Positions 8,982 to 19,113 of a stretch of 64,000 nt of DNA are shown piece after piece. The stretch comes from Pectobacterium sp. A5351 (lineage in GTDB: Bacteria > Pseudomonadota > Gammaproteobacteria > Enterobacterales > Enterobacteriaceae): NCBI RefSeq assembly GCF_028335745.1, contig NZ_CP116477.1:2356001-2420000 (forward strand), given 5' to 3'. Below the pieces are notes generated by a model. That model was not told the DNA's origin, ran no database searches, and was given only the letters and a program-made list of their open reading frames with translations. The number at the start of each line of letters is the position of its first letter. Within the stretch, counting starts at the first letter, position 1. The position numbers and the translations under genes were made by a program.

Positions 8982-10457
8982 TTATTCAAACTCATTCCAT
9001 GAACGGCCATCGCGGGTAATCATCGCCACGGATGCCACTGGCCCCCAACTTCCCGCCTGATACGGTTTCGGCGCATCATTGTCCATCGCCCATGCATCCA
9101 TGATGGAATCCACCCATTTCCAGGCTTCTTCCACCTCATCACGACGGACGAACAATGCCTGGATACCACGCATGGTTTCCAGCAGCAGGCGCTCATAGGC
9201 ATCGGCCAAATGCTGCTGATTAAAGGTTTCCGAGAAGCTCAGATCCAGCTTCACCGTTTGCAGGCGGTGCTTGTGCTCTAGCCCCGGGATTTTATTCAGA
9301 ATCTGGATTTCAACCCCTTCATCCGGCTGTAAGCGAATGATCAACTTGTTCTGCGGCAATTGCTGGTAAGAATCATGGAACAGGTTCAGCGCAGGGTTCT
9401 TAAAGTACACCACGACTTCCGAGCATTTCGTCGGCAGACGTTTACCGGTACGCAGATAGAACGGCACGCCAGACCAGCGCCAGTCATCAATATCGACACG
9501 AATCGCGACAAAGGTTTCTGTGCTGCTGCTTTTGTTCGCGCCTTCTTCTTCCAGATAGCCCGGCACTTTGTGTCCCTGAACAAAACCGGACGTATATTGG
9601 CCGCGTACCGTCGTTTCATGCACGTTGGAACGATCGATACGACGCAGTGAACGCAGCACTTTCACTTTTTCATCACGGATACGGTCGGTCGTCAGGTCAG
9701 ATGGCGGCGACATCGCAATCATCGTCAGAATCTGTAACAGATGGTTCTGGATCATGTCGCGCATCTGGCCAGCTTTATCAAAATAGCCCCAGCGCCCTTC
9801 AATCCCGACTTCTTCAGCTACCGTAATCTGCACATGGTCGATCGTCCGGTTATCCCAGTTTGAGGAGAACAGCGAATTGGCAAAACGCAGCGCCAGCAGA
9901 TTCAGTACGGTTTCTTTCCCCAGATAGTGGTCGATACGATAAACCTGGCACTCGTTGAAGTATTCCGCGACCTGATCGTTAATGACGCGAGAAGACGCCA
10001 GATCGGTACCCAGCGGCTTTTCCATCACCACGCGCGCCGGTTCTTTATTCAGCCCTGCGGTTCCCAGACCTTTGCAGATCGCGCCGAATGTGCTCGGCGG
10101 CATCGCAAAATAATTGATAGTGGTGCGGTTTTTCTGGTCAAGCATCTTGCCCAGCTTGTTGAACGCTTTCGTGTCTTCCACATCAAGATTGCAGAAATCC
10201 AGCCGACTGCTTAGCGTTTCCCACAACTTGTCGTCGATGGCTTCTTTCATAAAGGTGTCAAGCGCTTCGCGCACGACGCGGGTATACTCCGCTTTATCCC
10301 AATCGGCACGGCCCACCCCGATAATTTTGGTGTCCGCATGGATGTGGCCTGCTTTTTCCAACTGGTACAGGGAAGGCAGCAATTTACGGCGCGCCAGATC
10401 GCCCTTGGCACCGAAAATAACCAGATCGCACGCTTGGGCTGTTGAAGTTACCGCCAT
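8982..10457 (-). CDS. zwf: Glucose-6-phosphate 1-dehydrogenase
   Basis: A 491-residue enzyme, the length of E. coli Zwf, catalysing the NADP-dependent first step of the oxidative pentose phosphate pathway. The dinucleotide-binding loop FGAKGDLARRKLLP is at residues 16-29, the active-site signature RIDHYLGKE near residue 180, and the C-terminus WGPVASVAMITRDG is intact. The start at 10457 (MAVTSTAQ) is chosen over the ATG two codons upstream because GAGGAG is then 6 bases away and the N-terminus matches E. coli. A perfect HexR operator lies 25 bases before the start, and hexR is divergent. Confidence 0.97.
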   Translation of the reverse strand: MAVTSTAQACDLVIFGAKGDLARRKLLPSLYQLEKAGHIHADTKIIGVGRADWDKAEYTRVVREALDTFMKEAIDDKLWETLSSRLDFCNLDVEDTKAFNKLGKMLDQKNRTTINYFAMPPSTFGAICKGLGTAGLNKEPARVVMEKPLGTDLASSRVINDQVAEYFNECQVYRIDHYLGKETVLNLLALRFANSLFSSNWDNRTIDHVQITVAEEVGIEGRWGYFDKAGQMRDMIQNHLLQILTMIAMSPPSDLTTDRIRDEKVKVLRSLRRIDRSNVHETTVRGQYTSGFVQGHKVPGYLEEEGANKSSSTETFVAIRVDIDDWRWSGVPFYLRTGKRLPTKCSEVVVYFKNPALNLFHDSYQQLPQNKLIIRLQPDEGVEIQILNKIPGLEHKHRLQTVKLDLSFSETFNQQHLADAYERLLLETMRGIQALFVRRDEVEEAWKWVDSIMDAWAMDNDAPKPYQAGSWGPVASVAMITRDGRSWNEFE

Positions 10458-10481
10458 GTTCATCTCCTCGTTGCAGGATGC

Positions 10482-10496
10482 TGTAATTTTATTACA
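10482..10496. promoter_or_regulatory. HexR operator in the zwf promoter region
   Basis: TGTAATTTTATTACA is a perfect palindrome (TGTAAT-TTT-ATTACA) that fits the gamma-proteobacterial HexR motif TGTAATTAAATTACA. HexR releases such sites when it binds KDPG. It sits in the 384-bp zwf-hexR gap, close to zwf. No other gene-like feature was seen in that gap. Confidence 0.85.
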
Positions 10497-10841
10497 GCGA
10501 TAATGTACTCTTTTTGACTACAGCCAGTAAACCCATCATAAAAATGCCAAATAATGGTCGCTATTGGCTGAAAACCACACATAAGTCGGTCTGTGCAGCG
10601 GCTGAAATCACTTAGTCATTCGCCCTAAAGCGAAATTTTTCGTCGTTTCTGACAGTCGATTACTTTTCTGAAAGTTAGACACATGTCATGTTCTGGCAAA
10701 AAAAGGACTCAACTTAGTGTATTGCCCTCTGCCAACCACTACAGGGTCGTAGTATATTTTCACGACTTGCATTTTTTCACGTAATGCATGCCAGTTGTAC
10801 CTTTAGTTGAAATTGGAAAAAACTTACATGGCCCTTGTCGT

Positions 10842-11711
10842 ATGAATATGCTGGAAAAAATCCAGAGTCACCTAGAACTCTTGAGCAAATCGGAAAGAAA
10901 AGTTGCTGAAGTGATCCTGAGCACTCCGCAAACAGCCATTCACTCCAGCATCGCGACCTTAGCCAAAATGGCCGATGTTAGCGAGCCGACGGTCAATCGT
11001 TTCTGTCGCCGCCTTGAAACGAAAGGTTTTCCCGATTTTAAACTACATCTGGCACAAAGTCTGGCAAACGGTACACCCTATGTGAACCGTAACGTTGAAG
11101 AAGATGACAGCGTTGACGCCTACACCAGTAAAATCTTTGAATCCACAATGGCTGGCCTAGAAAAGGTGAAATCCAGTCTGGATGTCACCGCCGTCAACCG
11201 CGCCGTGGATTTACTGACGCAGGCGAAAAAAATCTCTTTCTTCGGCCTGGGCGCTTCCGCCGCAGTCGCACACGATGCGATGAACAAATTTTTCCGCTTC
11301 AACATCCCCGTCGTTTATTTTGATGACATCGTTATGCAGCGCATGAGCTGTATGAACTCCAGCGACGGCGACGTCGTGGTATTGATTTCCCACACGGGCA
11401 GAACGAAAAGCTTGGTCGAAATGGCGCAGCTGGCACGCGAAAACGACGCGACAGTGATCGCGATTACCTCGGACGGCACGCCGCTGGCGCGTGAAGCCTC
11501 GTTGGCTCTGCGGCTTGATGTGCCTGAAGATACCGATGTCTATATGCCGATGGTGTCCCGCATCGCTCAGTTGACGCTAATCGACGTTCTGGCAACCGGG
11601 TTCACACTGCGCCGTGGGGAAAAATTTCGTGATAACCTGAAACGGGTCAAAGAGGCCTTGCGTGAATCGCGCTTTGATAAAGACGAGCGATTGATTAACC
11701 CCTTCAGGTGA
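10842..11711 (+). CDS. hexR: HexR, DNA-binding regulator of central carbon metabolism
   Basis: A 289-residue RpiR-family regulator. The N-terminal HTH (residues 1-77; VSEPTVNRFCRRLETKGFPD) is followed by a SIS domain (about 125-260; FFGLGASAAVAHDAMNKFFR, VVVLISHTGRTK) that in homologues binds KDPG. It regulates zwf, eda, pykA-type and other glycolytic genes. I use the ATG at 10842 (MNMLEKIQSH), matching E. coli; the longer open frame starting at 10788 has no homology. It is divergent from zwf and shares with it a gap containing a HexR box. It is followed by an ERIC element and pykA. Confidence 0.95.
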   Translation: MNMLEKIQSHLELLSKSERKVAEVILSTPQTAIHSSIATLAKMADVSEPTVNRFCRRLETKGFPDFKLHLAQSLANGTPYVNRNVEEDDSVDAYTSKIFESTMAGLEKVKSSLDVTAVNRAVDLLTQAKKISFFGLGASAAVAHDAMNKFFRFNIPVVYFDDIVMQRMSCMNSSDGDVVVLISHTGRTKSLVEMAQLARENDATVIAITSDGTPLAREASLALRLDVPEDTDVYMPMVSRIAQLTLIDVLATGFTLRRGEKFRDNLKRVKEALRESRFDKDERLINPFR

Positions 11712-11752
11712 TAGATAAGTTTTACATTGTGCTTTGTTTTTTAGTTATATTT

Positions 11753-11955
<203 letters not shown>

Positions 11956-12171
11956 TGAAAATGAGCGGTATCATCTACCCGCTTCATCTTTATATGGTCA
12001 CAAATGACGGACATGGAAAGATGACGGGGATTACCTGTACAGTATGATAATCAGACTCAACACGATGTTCGGATAACGCAGGTGAAATAGTTTTGTTGTA
12101 AAGTGACATTTTGCACCGTTATTCGACGCTTAATCGCAACACTACAGCTTCACAAGTGAACGGAGTTATAC

Positions 12172-13614
12172 ATGTCCAGACGGCTCAGAAGAACCAAGAT
12201 TGTCACCACCCTAGGGCCCGCTACCGACCGCGATAATAATCTCGAAAAGATTATCAGTGCGGGCGCTAACGTAGTACGTATGAATTTTTCTCACGGCACA
12301 CCAGAAGATCATCTATTACGTGCCAACAAAGTTCGTGAAATTGCGGCTAAATTGGGCCGCCACGTTGCCATTCTTGGCGATCTACAGGGTCCAAAAATTC
12401 GTGTTTCTACCTTCAAAGAAGGTAAAATTTTCCTGAGTGTCGGCGACAAATTCTTGCTGGATGCCAATTTAGCGAAAGGCGAAGGCGATAAAGAAAAAGT
12501 TGGGATCGATTACAAAGGCTTGCCGAGCGACGTCGTACCTGGCGATATCCTGTTACTGGATGATGGTCGTGTACAACTGAAAGTGCTTCAGGTTGAAGGC
12601 CTGAAAGTGTATACCGAAGTCACCGTTGGCGGTCCGCTGTCTAACAACAAAGGCATCAACAAACTCGGCGGCGGTCTGTCTGCCGAAGCGCTGACGGAAA
12701 AAGATAAAGCCGACATTATTACTGCCGCAAAGATTGGCGTCGACTATCTGGCTGTCTCTTTCCCCCGTACCGGTGAAGACCTCAACTACGCACGCCGCCT
12801 CGCGCGCGATGCGGGCTGTCACGCCAAGATCGTATCAAAAGTTGAACGTGCTGAAGCCGTCTGCTCAGACGCTGCGATGGATGACATTATTCTGGCTTCC
12901 GATGTGGTGATGGTAGCAAGGGGCGATCTGGGCGTTGAAATCGGTGACCCAGAGCTGGTGGGCATTCAGAAGAAATTGATTCGTCGCGCCCGTCAGTTGA
13001 ACCGTGCGGTCATTACCGCCACACAGATGATGGAATCGATGATCACCAACCCGATGCCAACGCGTGCAGAGGTGATGGACGTCGCCAACGCCGTGCTAGA
13101 CGGCACTGATGCAGTCATGCTGTCGGCAGAAACCGCTGCGGGTCAGTACCCGGCTGAAACCGTCGCCGCCATGGCGAAAGTCTGCTTAGGCGCGGAGAAA
13201 ATCCCAAGCATCAACGTTTCCAAACACCGTCTTGATGTGCAGTTTGATAACACGGAAGAATCCGTCGCGATGTCTGCGATGTATGCCGCCAATCACCTGA
13301 AAGGGGTGACGGCGCTGATCGCTATGACGGAGTCAGGCCGTACCGCGCTGATGATGTCTCGTATCAGTTCTGGATTACCGATTTTTGCCATGTCTCGTCA
13401 TGAGCAAACACTGAACCTGACGGCATTATATCGTGGCGTTACCCCCGTGCATTTCGATAGCTACACGGATGGCGTGGCGGCCGCTAACGATGCGGTGATT
13501 CGTCTGCGCGATAAAGGGTTCCTGATGTCAGGGGATCTGGTTATCGTCACACAGGGCGACATCATGGGTACCGTCGGCACGACCAACACGATCCGGATCC
13601 TGCGCGTGGAATAA
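12172..13614 (+). CDS. pykA: Pyruvate kinase II
   Basis: A 480-residue pyruvate kinase of the AMP-activated PykA type, making pyruvate and ATP from PEP and ADP. The N-terminus [14 protein letters not shown], the ADP/metal-binding region VVRMNFSHG, the active-site signature [12 protein letters not shown] and the loop [11 protein letters not shown] are all present. The C-terminal regulatory domain ends [26 protein letters not shown] gives a good ribosome site. It stands alone and ends at a strong terminator. The weak TGTAAAGTGACATTT before it is not convincing as a HexR site. Confidence 0.97.
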   Translation: MSRRLRRTKIVTTLGPATDRDNNLEKIISAGANVVRMNFSHGTPEDHLLRANKVREIAAKLGRHVAILGDLQGPKIRVSTFKEGKIFLSVGDKFLLDANLAKGEGDKEKVGIDYKGLPSDVVPGDILLLDDGRVQLKVLQVEGLKVYTEVTVGGPLSNNKGINKLGGGLSAEALTEKDKADIITAAKIGVDYLAVSFPRTGEDLNYARRLARDAGCHAKIVSKVERAEAVCSDAAMDDIILASDVVMVARGDLGVEIGDPELVGIQKKLIRRARQLNRAVITATQMMESMITNPMPTRAEVMDVANAVLDGTDAVMLSAETAAGQYPAETVAAMAKVCLGAEKIPSINVSKHRLDVQFDNTEESVAMSAMYAANHLKGVTALIAMTESGRTALMMSRISSGLPIFAMSRHEQTLNLTALYRGVTPVHFDSYTDGVAAANDAVIRLRDKGFLMSGDLVIVTQGDIMGTVGTTNTIRILRVE

Positions 13615-13659
13615 TCGTTACCATAACCGTCTGCTAGCAGGCAGGCGGTTCATTCCAGC

Positions 13660-13692
13660 AAAAAGCCGGACGATTTCTCGCCCGGCTTTTTT
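13660..13692 (+). terminator. rho-independent terminator after pykA
   Basis: AAAAAGCCGG, loop ACGATTTCTCG, then CCCGGCTTTTTTA forms a GC-rich stem directly followed by a T-run. Confidence 0.85.
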
Positions 13693-13705
13693 ATCTATGC
13701 GGCCA

Positions 13706-13754
13706 GTGAGTAAGGGCAGCCAACGCACAAGCAGCTTGAAGTATGACGGGTATA
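13706..13754 (+). repeat. partial ERIC element (right half)
   Basis: GTGAGTAAGGGCAGCCAACG through GCAGCTTGAAGTATGACGGG is the right third of an ERIC repeat. The left part is lost. It lies between the pykA terminator and the end of lpxM. Confidence 0.75.
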
Positions 13755-13756
13755 AG

Positions 13757-14728
13757 CTAGTTGCGATATAAATCATCCCGACAGTACGGTTCAATCTCAC
13801 CCGGCTTGCGGGTTTTCAACAGCTTCAGAATCCAGGTGTACTGTTCAGGATTCGGCCTGACCAGAATTTCCACCTCTTCATTCATGCGGCGTGCAATATA
13901 TACGTCATCCGCCTCTGCCAAATCATCCATCGGCGGGCGAATATATACATCCAGGCAGCCGTCTTTCGCGTTATATACCGGGAACAGCGGGATGATATCA
14001 GCGCGGCATACTTTCATCAGCCGTCCGACAGCAGGCAGTGTTGCCTTATAAGTCGCAAAGAAATCAACGAATTCGCTGTGTTCAGGGCCATGATCCTGAT
14101 CGGGCAGGTAATAGCCCCAGCACCCGGAACGCACGGAACTGATAAACGGCTTAATACCGTCGTTACGCGCATGGATACGACCACCAAAGCGACGGCGTAA
14201 CCGATTCCACCAGTAATCCACCAGCGCATTCTTCTGGTTGTGGAACATCGCCGCCATACGCTGACCACGCGAAGTCAGCAGCATCGCCGGAATATCAACG
14301 CCCCAACCGTGCGGAACCAGAAAAATCACGTTTTTCTCTTGTTCTTTAATACGATCCAGAATGTCTTCACCGTGCCAACGCACATATTTCTCGATTTTCT
14401 TTGGGTTACGAATCCCGACTTCCACCATCATGATCATCGACTGAGGTGCCGTCGCAAACATGTCATCGATGATGGCTTCCCGCTGCGCTTCCGTTAATTC
14501 CGGCATACAATACAGCAGGTTTATACGGGCACGGCGGCGTGCGCCTTTTGATATTTTCCCGACAAAACGCCCCAACCCACCCAGCACCGGATTTCTTAAT
14601 CGCGCAGGAATATAGGCGGCGAGTGCCATTACGCCAACACCTAACCAAACGCCCCAATAGCGCGGATGAAAAAAAGCGCGTTGAAACTGGGGAATAAATT
14701 CAGCGTTCGATTTTTTCTCTTTTTCCAT
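13757..14728 (-). CDS. lpxM: Lipid A myristoyltransferase LpxM
   Basis: A 323-residue inner-membrane acyltransferase that adds the last secondary acyl chain to Kdo2-lipid A (also called MsbB). One N-terminal membrane segment (about residues 24-42, YWGVWLGVGVMALAAYIP) precedes the catalytic domain with the HX4D motif HGWGVD (about residue 142) and the conserved YYLPDQDHG. The start follows a weak GGCATG context; the length agrees with E. coli LpxM. It is downstream of mepM but separated by about 230 bp, including a decayed ERIC, so it is probably its own unit. Confidence 0.94.
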   Translation of the reverse strand: MEKEKKSNAEFIPQFQRAFFHPRYWGVWLGVGVMALAAYIPARLRNPVLGGLGRFVGKISKGARRRARINLLYCMPELTEAQREAIIDDMFATAPQSMIMMVEVGIRNPKKIEKYVRWHGEDILDRIKEQEKNVIFLVPHGWGVDIPAMLLTSRGQRMAAMFHNQKNALVDYWWNRLRRRFGGRIHARNDGIKPFISSVRSGCWGYYLPDQDHGPEHSEFVDFFATYKATLPAVGRLMKVCRADIIPLFPVYNAKDGCLDVYIRPPMDDLAEADDVYIARRMNEEVEILVRPNPEQYTWILKLLKTRKPGEIEPYCRDDLYRN

Positions 14729-14898
14729 GCCTAAACTCTTTAGATCAATCAGTAAACATCATCATAATTGCCGTTCAGCGTTTAGCAAACTCACCAGCCA
14801 TTACGCAAAAACACGCTTACTCGACAACAAAAATCAGGAACCACTACTCTACAAATGAAAATGCCGGCAGCAAACCACCGGCATAACATACAGTCAAA

Positions 14899-14954
14899 AT
14901 TCAAGTTGCGTAAAGGCGGCCAACGCACCAACAACTTAGAATATGACAGATATA
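14899..14954 (-). repeat. decayed, internally deleted ERIC element
   Basis: ATTCAAGTTGCGTAAAGGCG followed directly by GCCAACGCACCAACAACTTA and GAATATGACAGATATA retains both ERIC ends but has lost the central part. It sits immediately after the mepM stop codon. Confidence 0.65.
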
Positions 14955-14955
14955 A

Positions 14956-16278
14956 TTAATCAAACTTAAGCTGCGGTACCACTTCTTTCACCTGCGCCAG
15001 ATAATCACGACGCTCTTTGCCCGCAAGTCCTTCAGAACGCGGCAGTTTAGCCGTTAGCGGGTTTACTGCCTGCTGGTTGATCCAGAACTCATAATGCAGG
15101 TGCGGGCCGGTTGAACGCCCGGTGTTGCCAGACAATCCTATACGATCGCCACGTTTCACTTTCTGACCGGATGTCACCAATATACGATTCAAGTGCATAA
15201 AGTGAGTTGTGTACTGACGACCATGACGGATGACGACATAGTTACCCGCCGCGCCACTGCGTTTCGCAATCACGACTTCACCGTCTCCGACGGCCAGAAC
15301 CGGTGTACCAACTGGCATAGCAAAATCGACACCTTTATGAGGCGCAACGCGCCCTGTCACCGGGTTCAAACGGCGCGGATTAAAGTTGGATGAAACACGG
15401 AATTGTTTCATCGTAGGGAAGCGCATAAAGCCACGCGTTAACCCAGAACCTTCACGATCATAGAACTTTCCGTCTTCAGCGCGAATGGCGTAATAATCTT
15501 TGCCTCCGGTATTCAAACGAACGCCGATCAGCTCACTCTGTTCACTTTTACCATCGAGTATTTCGCGTGACATCAAAACAGAAAACGTGTCGTCCTTGCG
15601 TAACTTACGGAAATCCAGTTGCCATTGCAGCGCTTTGATGACGTCACGCACTTCTGCGCTGGTCAAACCGGCATTTTGCGCACTGCTGACAAAACTACCC
15701 GTGACTCGGCCATTCAGAACGCTGTTGCGCCACTCGCCTTTCAGCGTTTCAATGCGTTCTTTGAAATCGTCACCGACGCGCTCATAAATGCGCGTTTCAC
15801 GGCGAGACATCTGCCAGGTCAGGCTTTGCAGGTCACCATTTTCACCCAGTGACCATGAAATTTGCTGACCAATTTTCAGGTTACGCAAATCTTTATTCTG
15901 ATCGGCGAGCTGAGTAACGTCCGCCATATCGATACCATATTGCGTCAAAATGCTGCTTAAGGTATCGCCCGTAGACACCACATATTCATGCGAACTGCCT
16001 TCATCGGCAACTTTATCATCCAACTCATCTTGTGGAATATCGTCATCTGGCGAGGGCTGGTCTATGGGTTCACTGGCTTCTGGCGTCAGCGTACGGAGTG
16101 GGCTGGTTTCCAGATCGATATCTTTCACGATCATAGGGGCATCATCGACGTGGGGATAAACAAAAGGCCGCCAAACAGCAACGGCCAATGTCACAACGGT
16201 AAGCGACCCCAGCATGACGCGATGGGGGCGAGGTAAGCTGTTATACGCCAGAGCGATAGTTCGGACTATCTGCTGCAC
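14956..16278 (-). CDS. mepM: Murein DD-endopeptidase MepM
   Basis: A 440-residue M23 zinc metallopeptidase (formerly YebA) that cuts D-Ala-mDAP cross-links to let the cell wall grow. Order: N-terminal membrane anchor (about residues 20-38), LysM domain (about 95-142, YVVSTGDTLSSILTQYGIDM), then the M23 domain with metal ligands in HKGVDF, HFMHL and the GPHLHYE motif. The start codon is GTG at 16278, and the length matches E. coli MepM exactly. It is just downstream of znuA on the same strand with a 12-bp gap, so it is probably co-transcribed. Confidence 0.95.
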   Translation of the reverse strand: MQQIVRTIALAYNSLPRPHRVMLGSLTVVTLAVAVWRPFVYPHVDDAPMIVKDIDLETSPLRTLTPEASEPIDQPSPDDDIPQDELDDKVADEGSSHEYVVSTGDTLSSILTQYGIDMADVTQLADQNKDLRNLKIGQQISWSLGENGDLQSLTWQMSRRETRIYERVGDDFKERIETLKGEWRNSVLNGRVTGSFVSSAQNAGLTSAEVRDVIKALQWQLDFRKLRKDDTFSVLMSREILDGKSEQSELIGVRLNTGGKDYYAIRAEDGKFYDREGSGLTRGFMRFPTMKQFRVSSNFNPRRLNPVTGRVAPHKGVDFAMPVGTPVLAVGDGEVVIAKRSGAAGNYVVIRHGRQYTTHFMHLNRILVTSGQKVKRGDRIGLSGNTGRSTGPHLHYEFWINQQAVNPLTAKLPRSEGLAGKERRDYLAQVKEVVPQLKFD

Positions 16279-16290
16279 TTATTCGTATCC

Positions 16291-17310
16291 TCATGATTTT
16301 TCCTCCAGACAGCTCACATACTGGTTCGATAACTGCAACAAGAAATCGGCATAGCTATCTCTACCCAGTGCAATATTGCTTCCCAATGGATCGAGCACAC
16401 CCGAGCGCACGTCGGTTCCCTTGGCAACAGCATTAATAACGGCTGGCCTGAATTGTGGTTCAGCAAAAACGCATACGGCTTTCTGCTCAACCAACTGTGT
16501 TCGTATTTGATGTAAACGCTGTGCTCCAGGTTGGATTTCGGGGTTAACCGTGAAGTAACCCAAGGGGCTTAATCCGTAGTGTTTCTCAAAATAGCCATAG
16601 GCATCATGGAACACGAAATAGCCTTTACCCTGCACAGGCGCTAGCATCTTAACAATTTTTTCATCTGCTTGCGCGATTTTATCCGTGAAATAAAGCAGAT
16701 TCGCGTCTAGTTTGTCCTTATTCTGAGGCATAAGTTCCAATAATTTTGCATGAATGGCAATTGCCGCCTGTTTTGTCATCTCCGGCGACAGCCAAATGTG
16801 CATATTGAACTCGCTATGATGGTGGCCATCGTCGCCGTCATCATGGGCGGTATGGCTGTGATCGTGGCCTTTTTCATGGTCATCATGCGCCTGTTCATGC
16901 TCACTCTCATGATCGTGCCCAGCCGCTTTTTCCAGTTCGGACTTAATGGCAGGCAACGCGGAAAGTGCAATCTGCTTTGCGGGTGGAATTTTCGCTAACG
17001 GCTTTCCAAGGAAGGCTTCCATTTCCGGCCCAACCCAAATCACCAAATCTGCGGACTGTAAACGCTGGACATCAGACGGGCGCAAGGCATAATCGTGGGG
17101 CGATGCACCATCCGGTAATAAAACCTCCGATGGCGTTACGCCATCGGCAATCGCCGACGCAATGAATCCTAACGGACGAATTGACGTAATGACCGCCGCG
17201 GATGCTGCGCTGATTGACATCCCGCTCGCGAGTAGCGCGCTGGCAAAAAGAACACTTTTTAACCATTTTTTTTGCTGAATAGGTTTTTTTTGTTGAATAG
17301 GTTGTTGCAT
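16291..17310 (-). CDS. znuA: Zinc ABC transporter, periplasmic binding protein ZnuA
   Basis: A 339-residue cluster A-I metal-binding protein. Signal peptide about 1-39 ([21 protein letters not shown]). The charged His/Asp/Glu-rich loop typical of ZnuA spans about residues 120-165 and holds more than ten His; zinc ligands lie in [18 protein letters not shown] and [10 protein letters not shown]. It delivers periplasmic zinc to ZnuBC. The ATG at 17310 is used; the frame extends five codons further to 17325. It is divergent from znuC with a Zur box between them. Confidence 0.95.
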   Translation of the reverse strand: MQQPIQQKKPIQQKKWLKSVLFASALLASGMSISAASAAVITSIRPLGFIASAIADGVTPSEVLLPDGASPHDYALRPSDVQRLQSADLVIWVGPEMEAFLGKPLAKIPPAKQIALSALPAIKSELEKAAGHDHESEHEQAHDDHEKGHDHSHTAHDDGDDGHHHSEFNMHIWLSPEMTKQAAIAIHAKLLELMPQNKDKLDANLLYFTDKIAQADEKIVKMLAPVQGKGYFVFHDAYGYFEKHYGLSPLGYFTVNPEIQPGAQRLHQIRTQLVEQKAVCVFAEPQFRPAVINAVAKGTDVRSGVLDPLGSNIALGRDSYADFLLQLSNQYVSCLEEKS

Positions 17311-17340
17311 GAAAGTCGATCCCATCGATTTTTATCGTAC

Positions 17341-17363
17341 CGAACGTTACAATATAACATCAC
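17341..17363. promoter_or_regulatory. Zur box between znuA and znuC
   Basis: CGAACGTTAC then AATATAACATCAC resembles the enterobacterial Zur palindrome (GAAATGTTATA-TATAACATTTC), with the right arm ATATAACAT intact. It lies about 30 bases from both divergent start codons, so one Zur dimer pair could repress both. Confidence 0.75.
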
Positions 17364-17386
17364 ATGAGTTATGCAAACCGAATTAT

Positions 17387-18145
17387 ATGTCCACATTGGT
17401 ATCACTTAATAATATTTCCGTTACATTTGGCAGCCGAAAGGTCTTGTCAGATATTTCTCTTACCTTGCAGGCAGGTCGAATTCTGACGCTGCTGGGGCCG
17501 AATGGCGCAGGGAAATCAACACTGGTACGCGTCGTTCTGGGGCTACTCTCCCCCACCTCCGGCTCGCTGGTCCGGGATCACGCACTGCGTATCGGCTATG
17601 TTCCACAGAAACTGCATCTGGATACCACGCTGCCGTTGACCGTCAGCCGCTTTATGCAACTGCGCCCCGGCGTGAAAAAGCAGGATATTTTACCAGCCCT
17701 TAAGCGCGTACAGGCGGCTCACCTGCTAGAACAACCAATGCAGAAACTTTCCGGCGGCGAAACCCAACGCGTGCTGTTAGCGCGCGCACTACTCAATCAG
17801 CCCCAGCTTCTGGTGCTGGATGAGCCGACGCAGGGTGTCGACGTCAATGGGCAACTGGCGCTGTACGATCTCATCAACCAACTACGGCAGGAATTCCACT
17901 GCGGTGTGCTGATGGTCTCACACGATCTGCATCTGGTGATGGCGAAAACGGATGAAGTTCTGTGCCTTAATCAGCATGTTTGCTGCTCCGGCACGCCTGA
18001 GGTTGTTTCCCTTCATCCTGAATTTTTAGCGATGTTTGGCCACCGCGGCGTAGAGCAATTGGCGATTTATCGCCACCATCATAATCATCGTCACGATCTA
18101 CAGGGACGTATCATTCTGAAAAGACAAGGTGGAAACGACGCATGA
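17387..18145 (+). CDS. znuC: Zinc ABC transporter, ATPase ZnuC
   Basis: A 252-residue ABC ATPase powering ZnuB. Walker [10 protein letters not shown] (about residue 37), signature [10 protein letters not shown], Walker [10 protein letters not shown] and the switch His in VSHDLH are all present. The C-terminus carries an extra His-rich patch ([10 protein letters not shown]) also known in ZnuC homologues. The start at 17387 (MSTLVSLNN) matches the family; the upstream part of the frame overlaps the Zur box. It overlaps znuB by 4 bases (ATGA), so the two are translationally coupled. Confidence 0.95.
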   Translation: MSTLVSLNNISVTFGSRKVLSDISLTLQAGRILTLLGPNGAGKSTLVRVVLGLLSPTSGSLVRDHALRIGYVPQKLHLDTTLPLTVSRFMQLRPGVKKQDILPALKRVQAAHLLEQPMQKLSGGETQRVLLARALLNQPQLLVLDEPTQGVDVNGQLALYDLINQLRQEFHCGVLMVSHDLHLVMAKTDEVLCLNQHVCCSGTPEVVSLHPEFLAMFGHRGVEQLAIYRHHHNHRHDLQGRIILKRQGGNDA

Positions 18146-18927
18146 TCGAATTGCTGTTTCCCGGTTGGCTGGCGGGGATATTACTGGCTATTGCGGCAGG
18201 TCCGCTGGGTTCGTTCGTCGTCTGGCGGCGAATGTCTTATTTCGGCGATACGCTGGCACACGCCTCCTTACTTGGCGTCGCTTTCGGCCTGCTGCTAAAC
18301 ATTAACCTGTTTGCTGCCGTCATCGCCGTGACACTCATTCTGGCTCTGGGGCTTGTCTGGCTGGAGCGGCGTCCCTATCTGGCCGTCGATACCTTACTCG
18401 GCATCATGGCACACAGTGCCTTGTCGCTGGGATTGGTTGTGGTTAGCCTGATGAATAACGTGCGCGTGGATCTGATGGCTTACCTGTTTGGTGATTTGCT
18501 CTCCGTCACGACAGAGGATCTGTGGGTCATCGCTGGCGGTGTGATTGTCGTTGTGGCCATTATGCGCTGGCAATGGTGCCCGCTGCTTTCGATGACGATT
18601 AGCCCGGAACTGGCGCACGTCGACGGCGTGAAGCTACAGCGCACCAAGCTGCTGTTGATGCTAACCACTGCGCTAACAATTGGTATTGCCATGAAATTTG
18701 TTGGTGCGCTGATCATTACGTCACTGCTGATTATTCCCGCCGCCAGCGCCAGACGCTTCGCGCGGACACCAGAACAAATGGCAAGTATCGCAATGATTGT
18801 TGGCATGATTGCCGTGACGGGTGGTTTGGCCTTCTCGGCTGGCTACAATACGCCGGCCGGGCCATCAGTGGTGTTGTGCGCATCGCTGCTGTTTATTATC
18901 AGCCTGCTGAAGCGCCAGCCTGCTTGA
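18142..18927 (+). CDS. znuB: Zinc ABC transporter, permease ZnuB
   Basis: A 261-residue ABC-3 family membrane permease with about seven or eight membrane segments, including [20 protein letters not shown] at the N-terminus and the coupling region [13 protein letters not shown]. It forms the zinc channel with ZnuC. Its start overlaps the znuC stop. The length and sequence agree with E. coli ZnuB. Confidence 0.95.
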   Translation: MIELLFPGWLAGILLAIAAGPLGSFVVWRRMSYFGDTLAHASLLGVAFGLLLNINLFAAVIAVTLILALGLVWLERRPYLAVDTLLGIMAHSALSLGLVVVSLMNNVRVDLMAYLFGDLLSVTTEDLWVIAGGVIVVVAIMRWQWCPLLSMTISPELAHVDGVKLQRTKLLLMLTTALTIGIAMKFVGALIITSLLIIPAASARRFARTPEQMASIAMIVGMIAVTGGLAFSAGYNTPAGPSVVLCASLLFIISLLKRQPA

Positions 18928-19053
18928 CCAGACACCTAAACCCGTGAAATAAACCTTGCGGAAAAGCAAGGCACGAGAAACAAACGTATCAACACGCCAC
19001 CCGATGCGTTCAGCGTTTAGCAATGGGGGAGCCTGGCTCTAATCACATAAACT

Positions 19054-19077
19054 CAGGGAGACCGTATGGTTTCCCTG
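19054..19077. terminator. hairpin between znuB and ruvB
   Basis: CAGGGAGACC, then GTAT, then GGTTTCCCTG forms a 10-bp stem with one wobble, in the 186-bp gap between convergent znuB and ruvB. There is no T-run, so it is only a possible terminator. Nothing else was seen in this gap. Confidence 0.4.
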
Positions 19078-19113
19078 AATGTGAACAATGTGGAAAAACG
19101 TGCTCGAATGACG

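Noticed and set aside
12103-12125. Possible HexR box before pykA (TGTAAAGTGACATTT)
   Set aside because: Only one half-site matches and the palindrome is lost; much weaker than the site at zwf.
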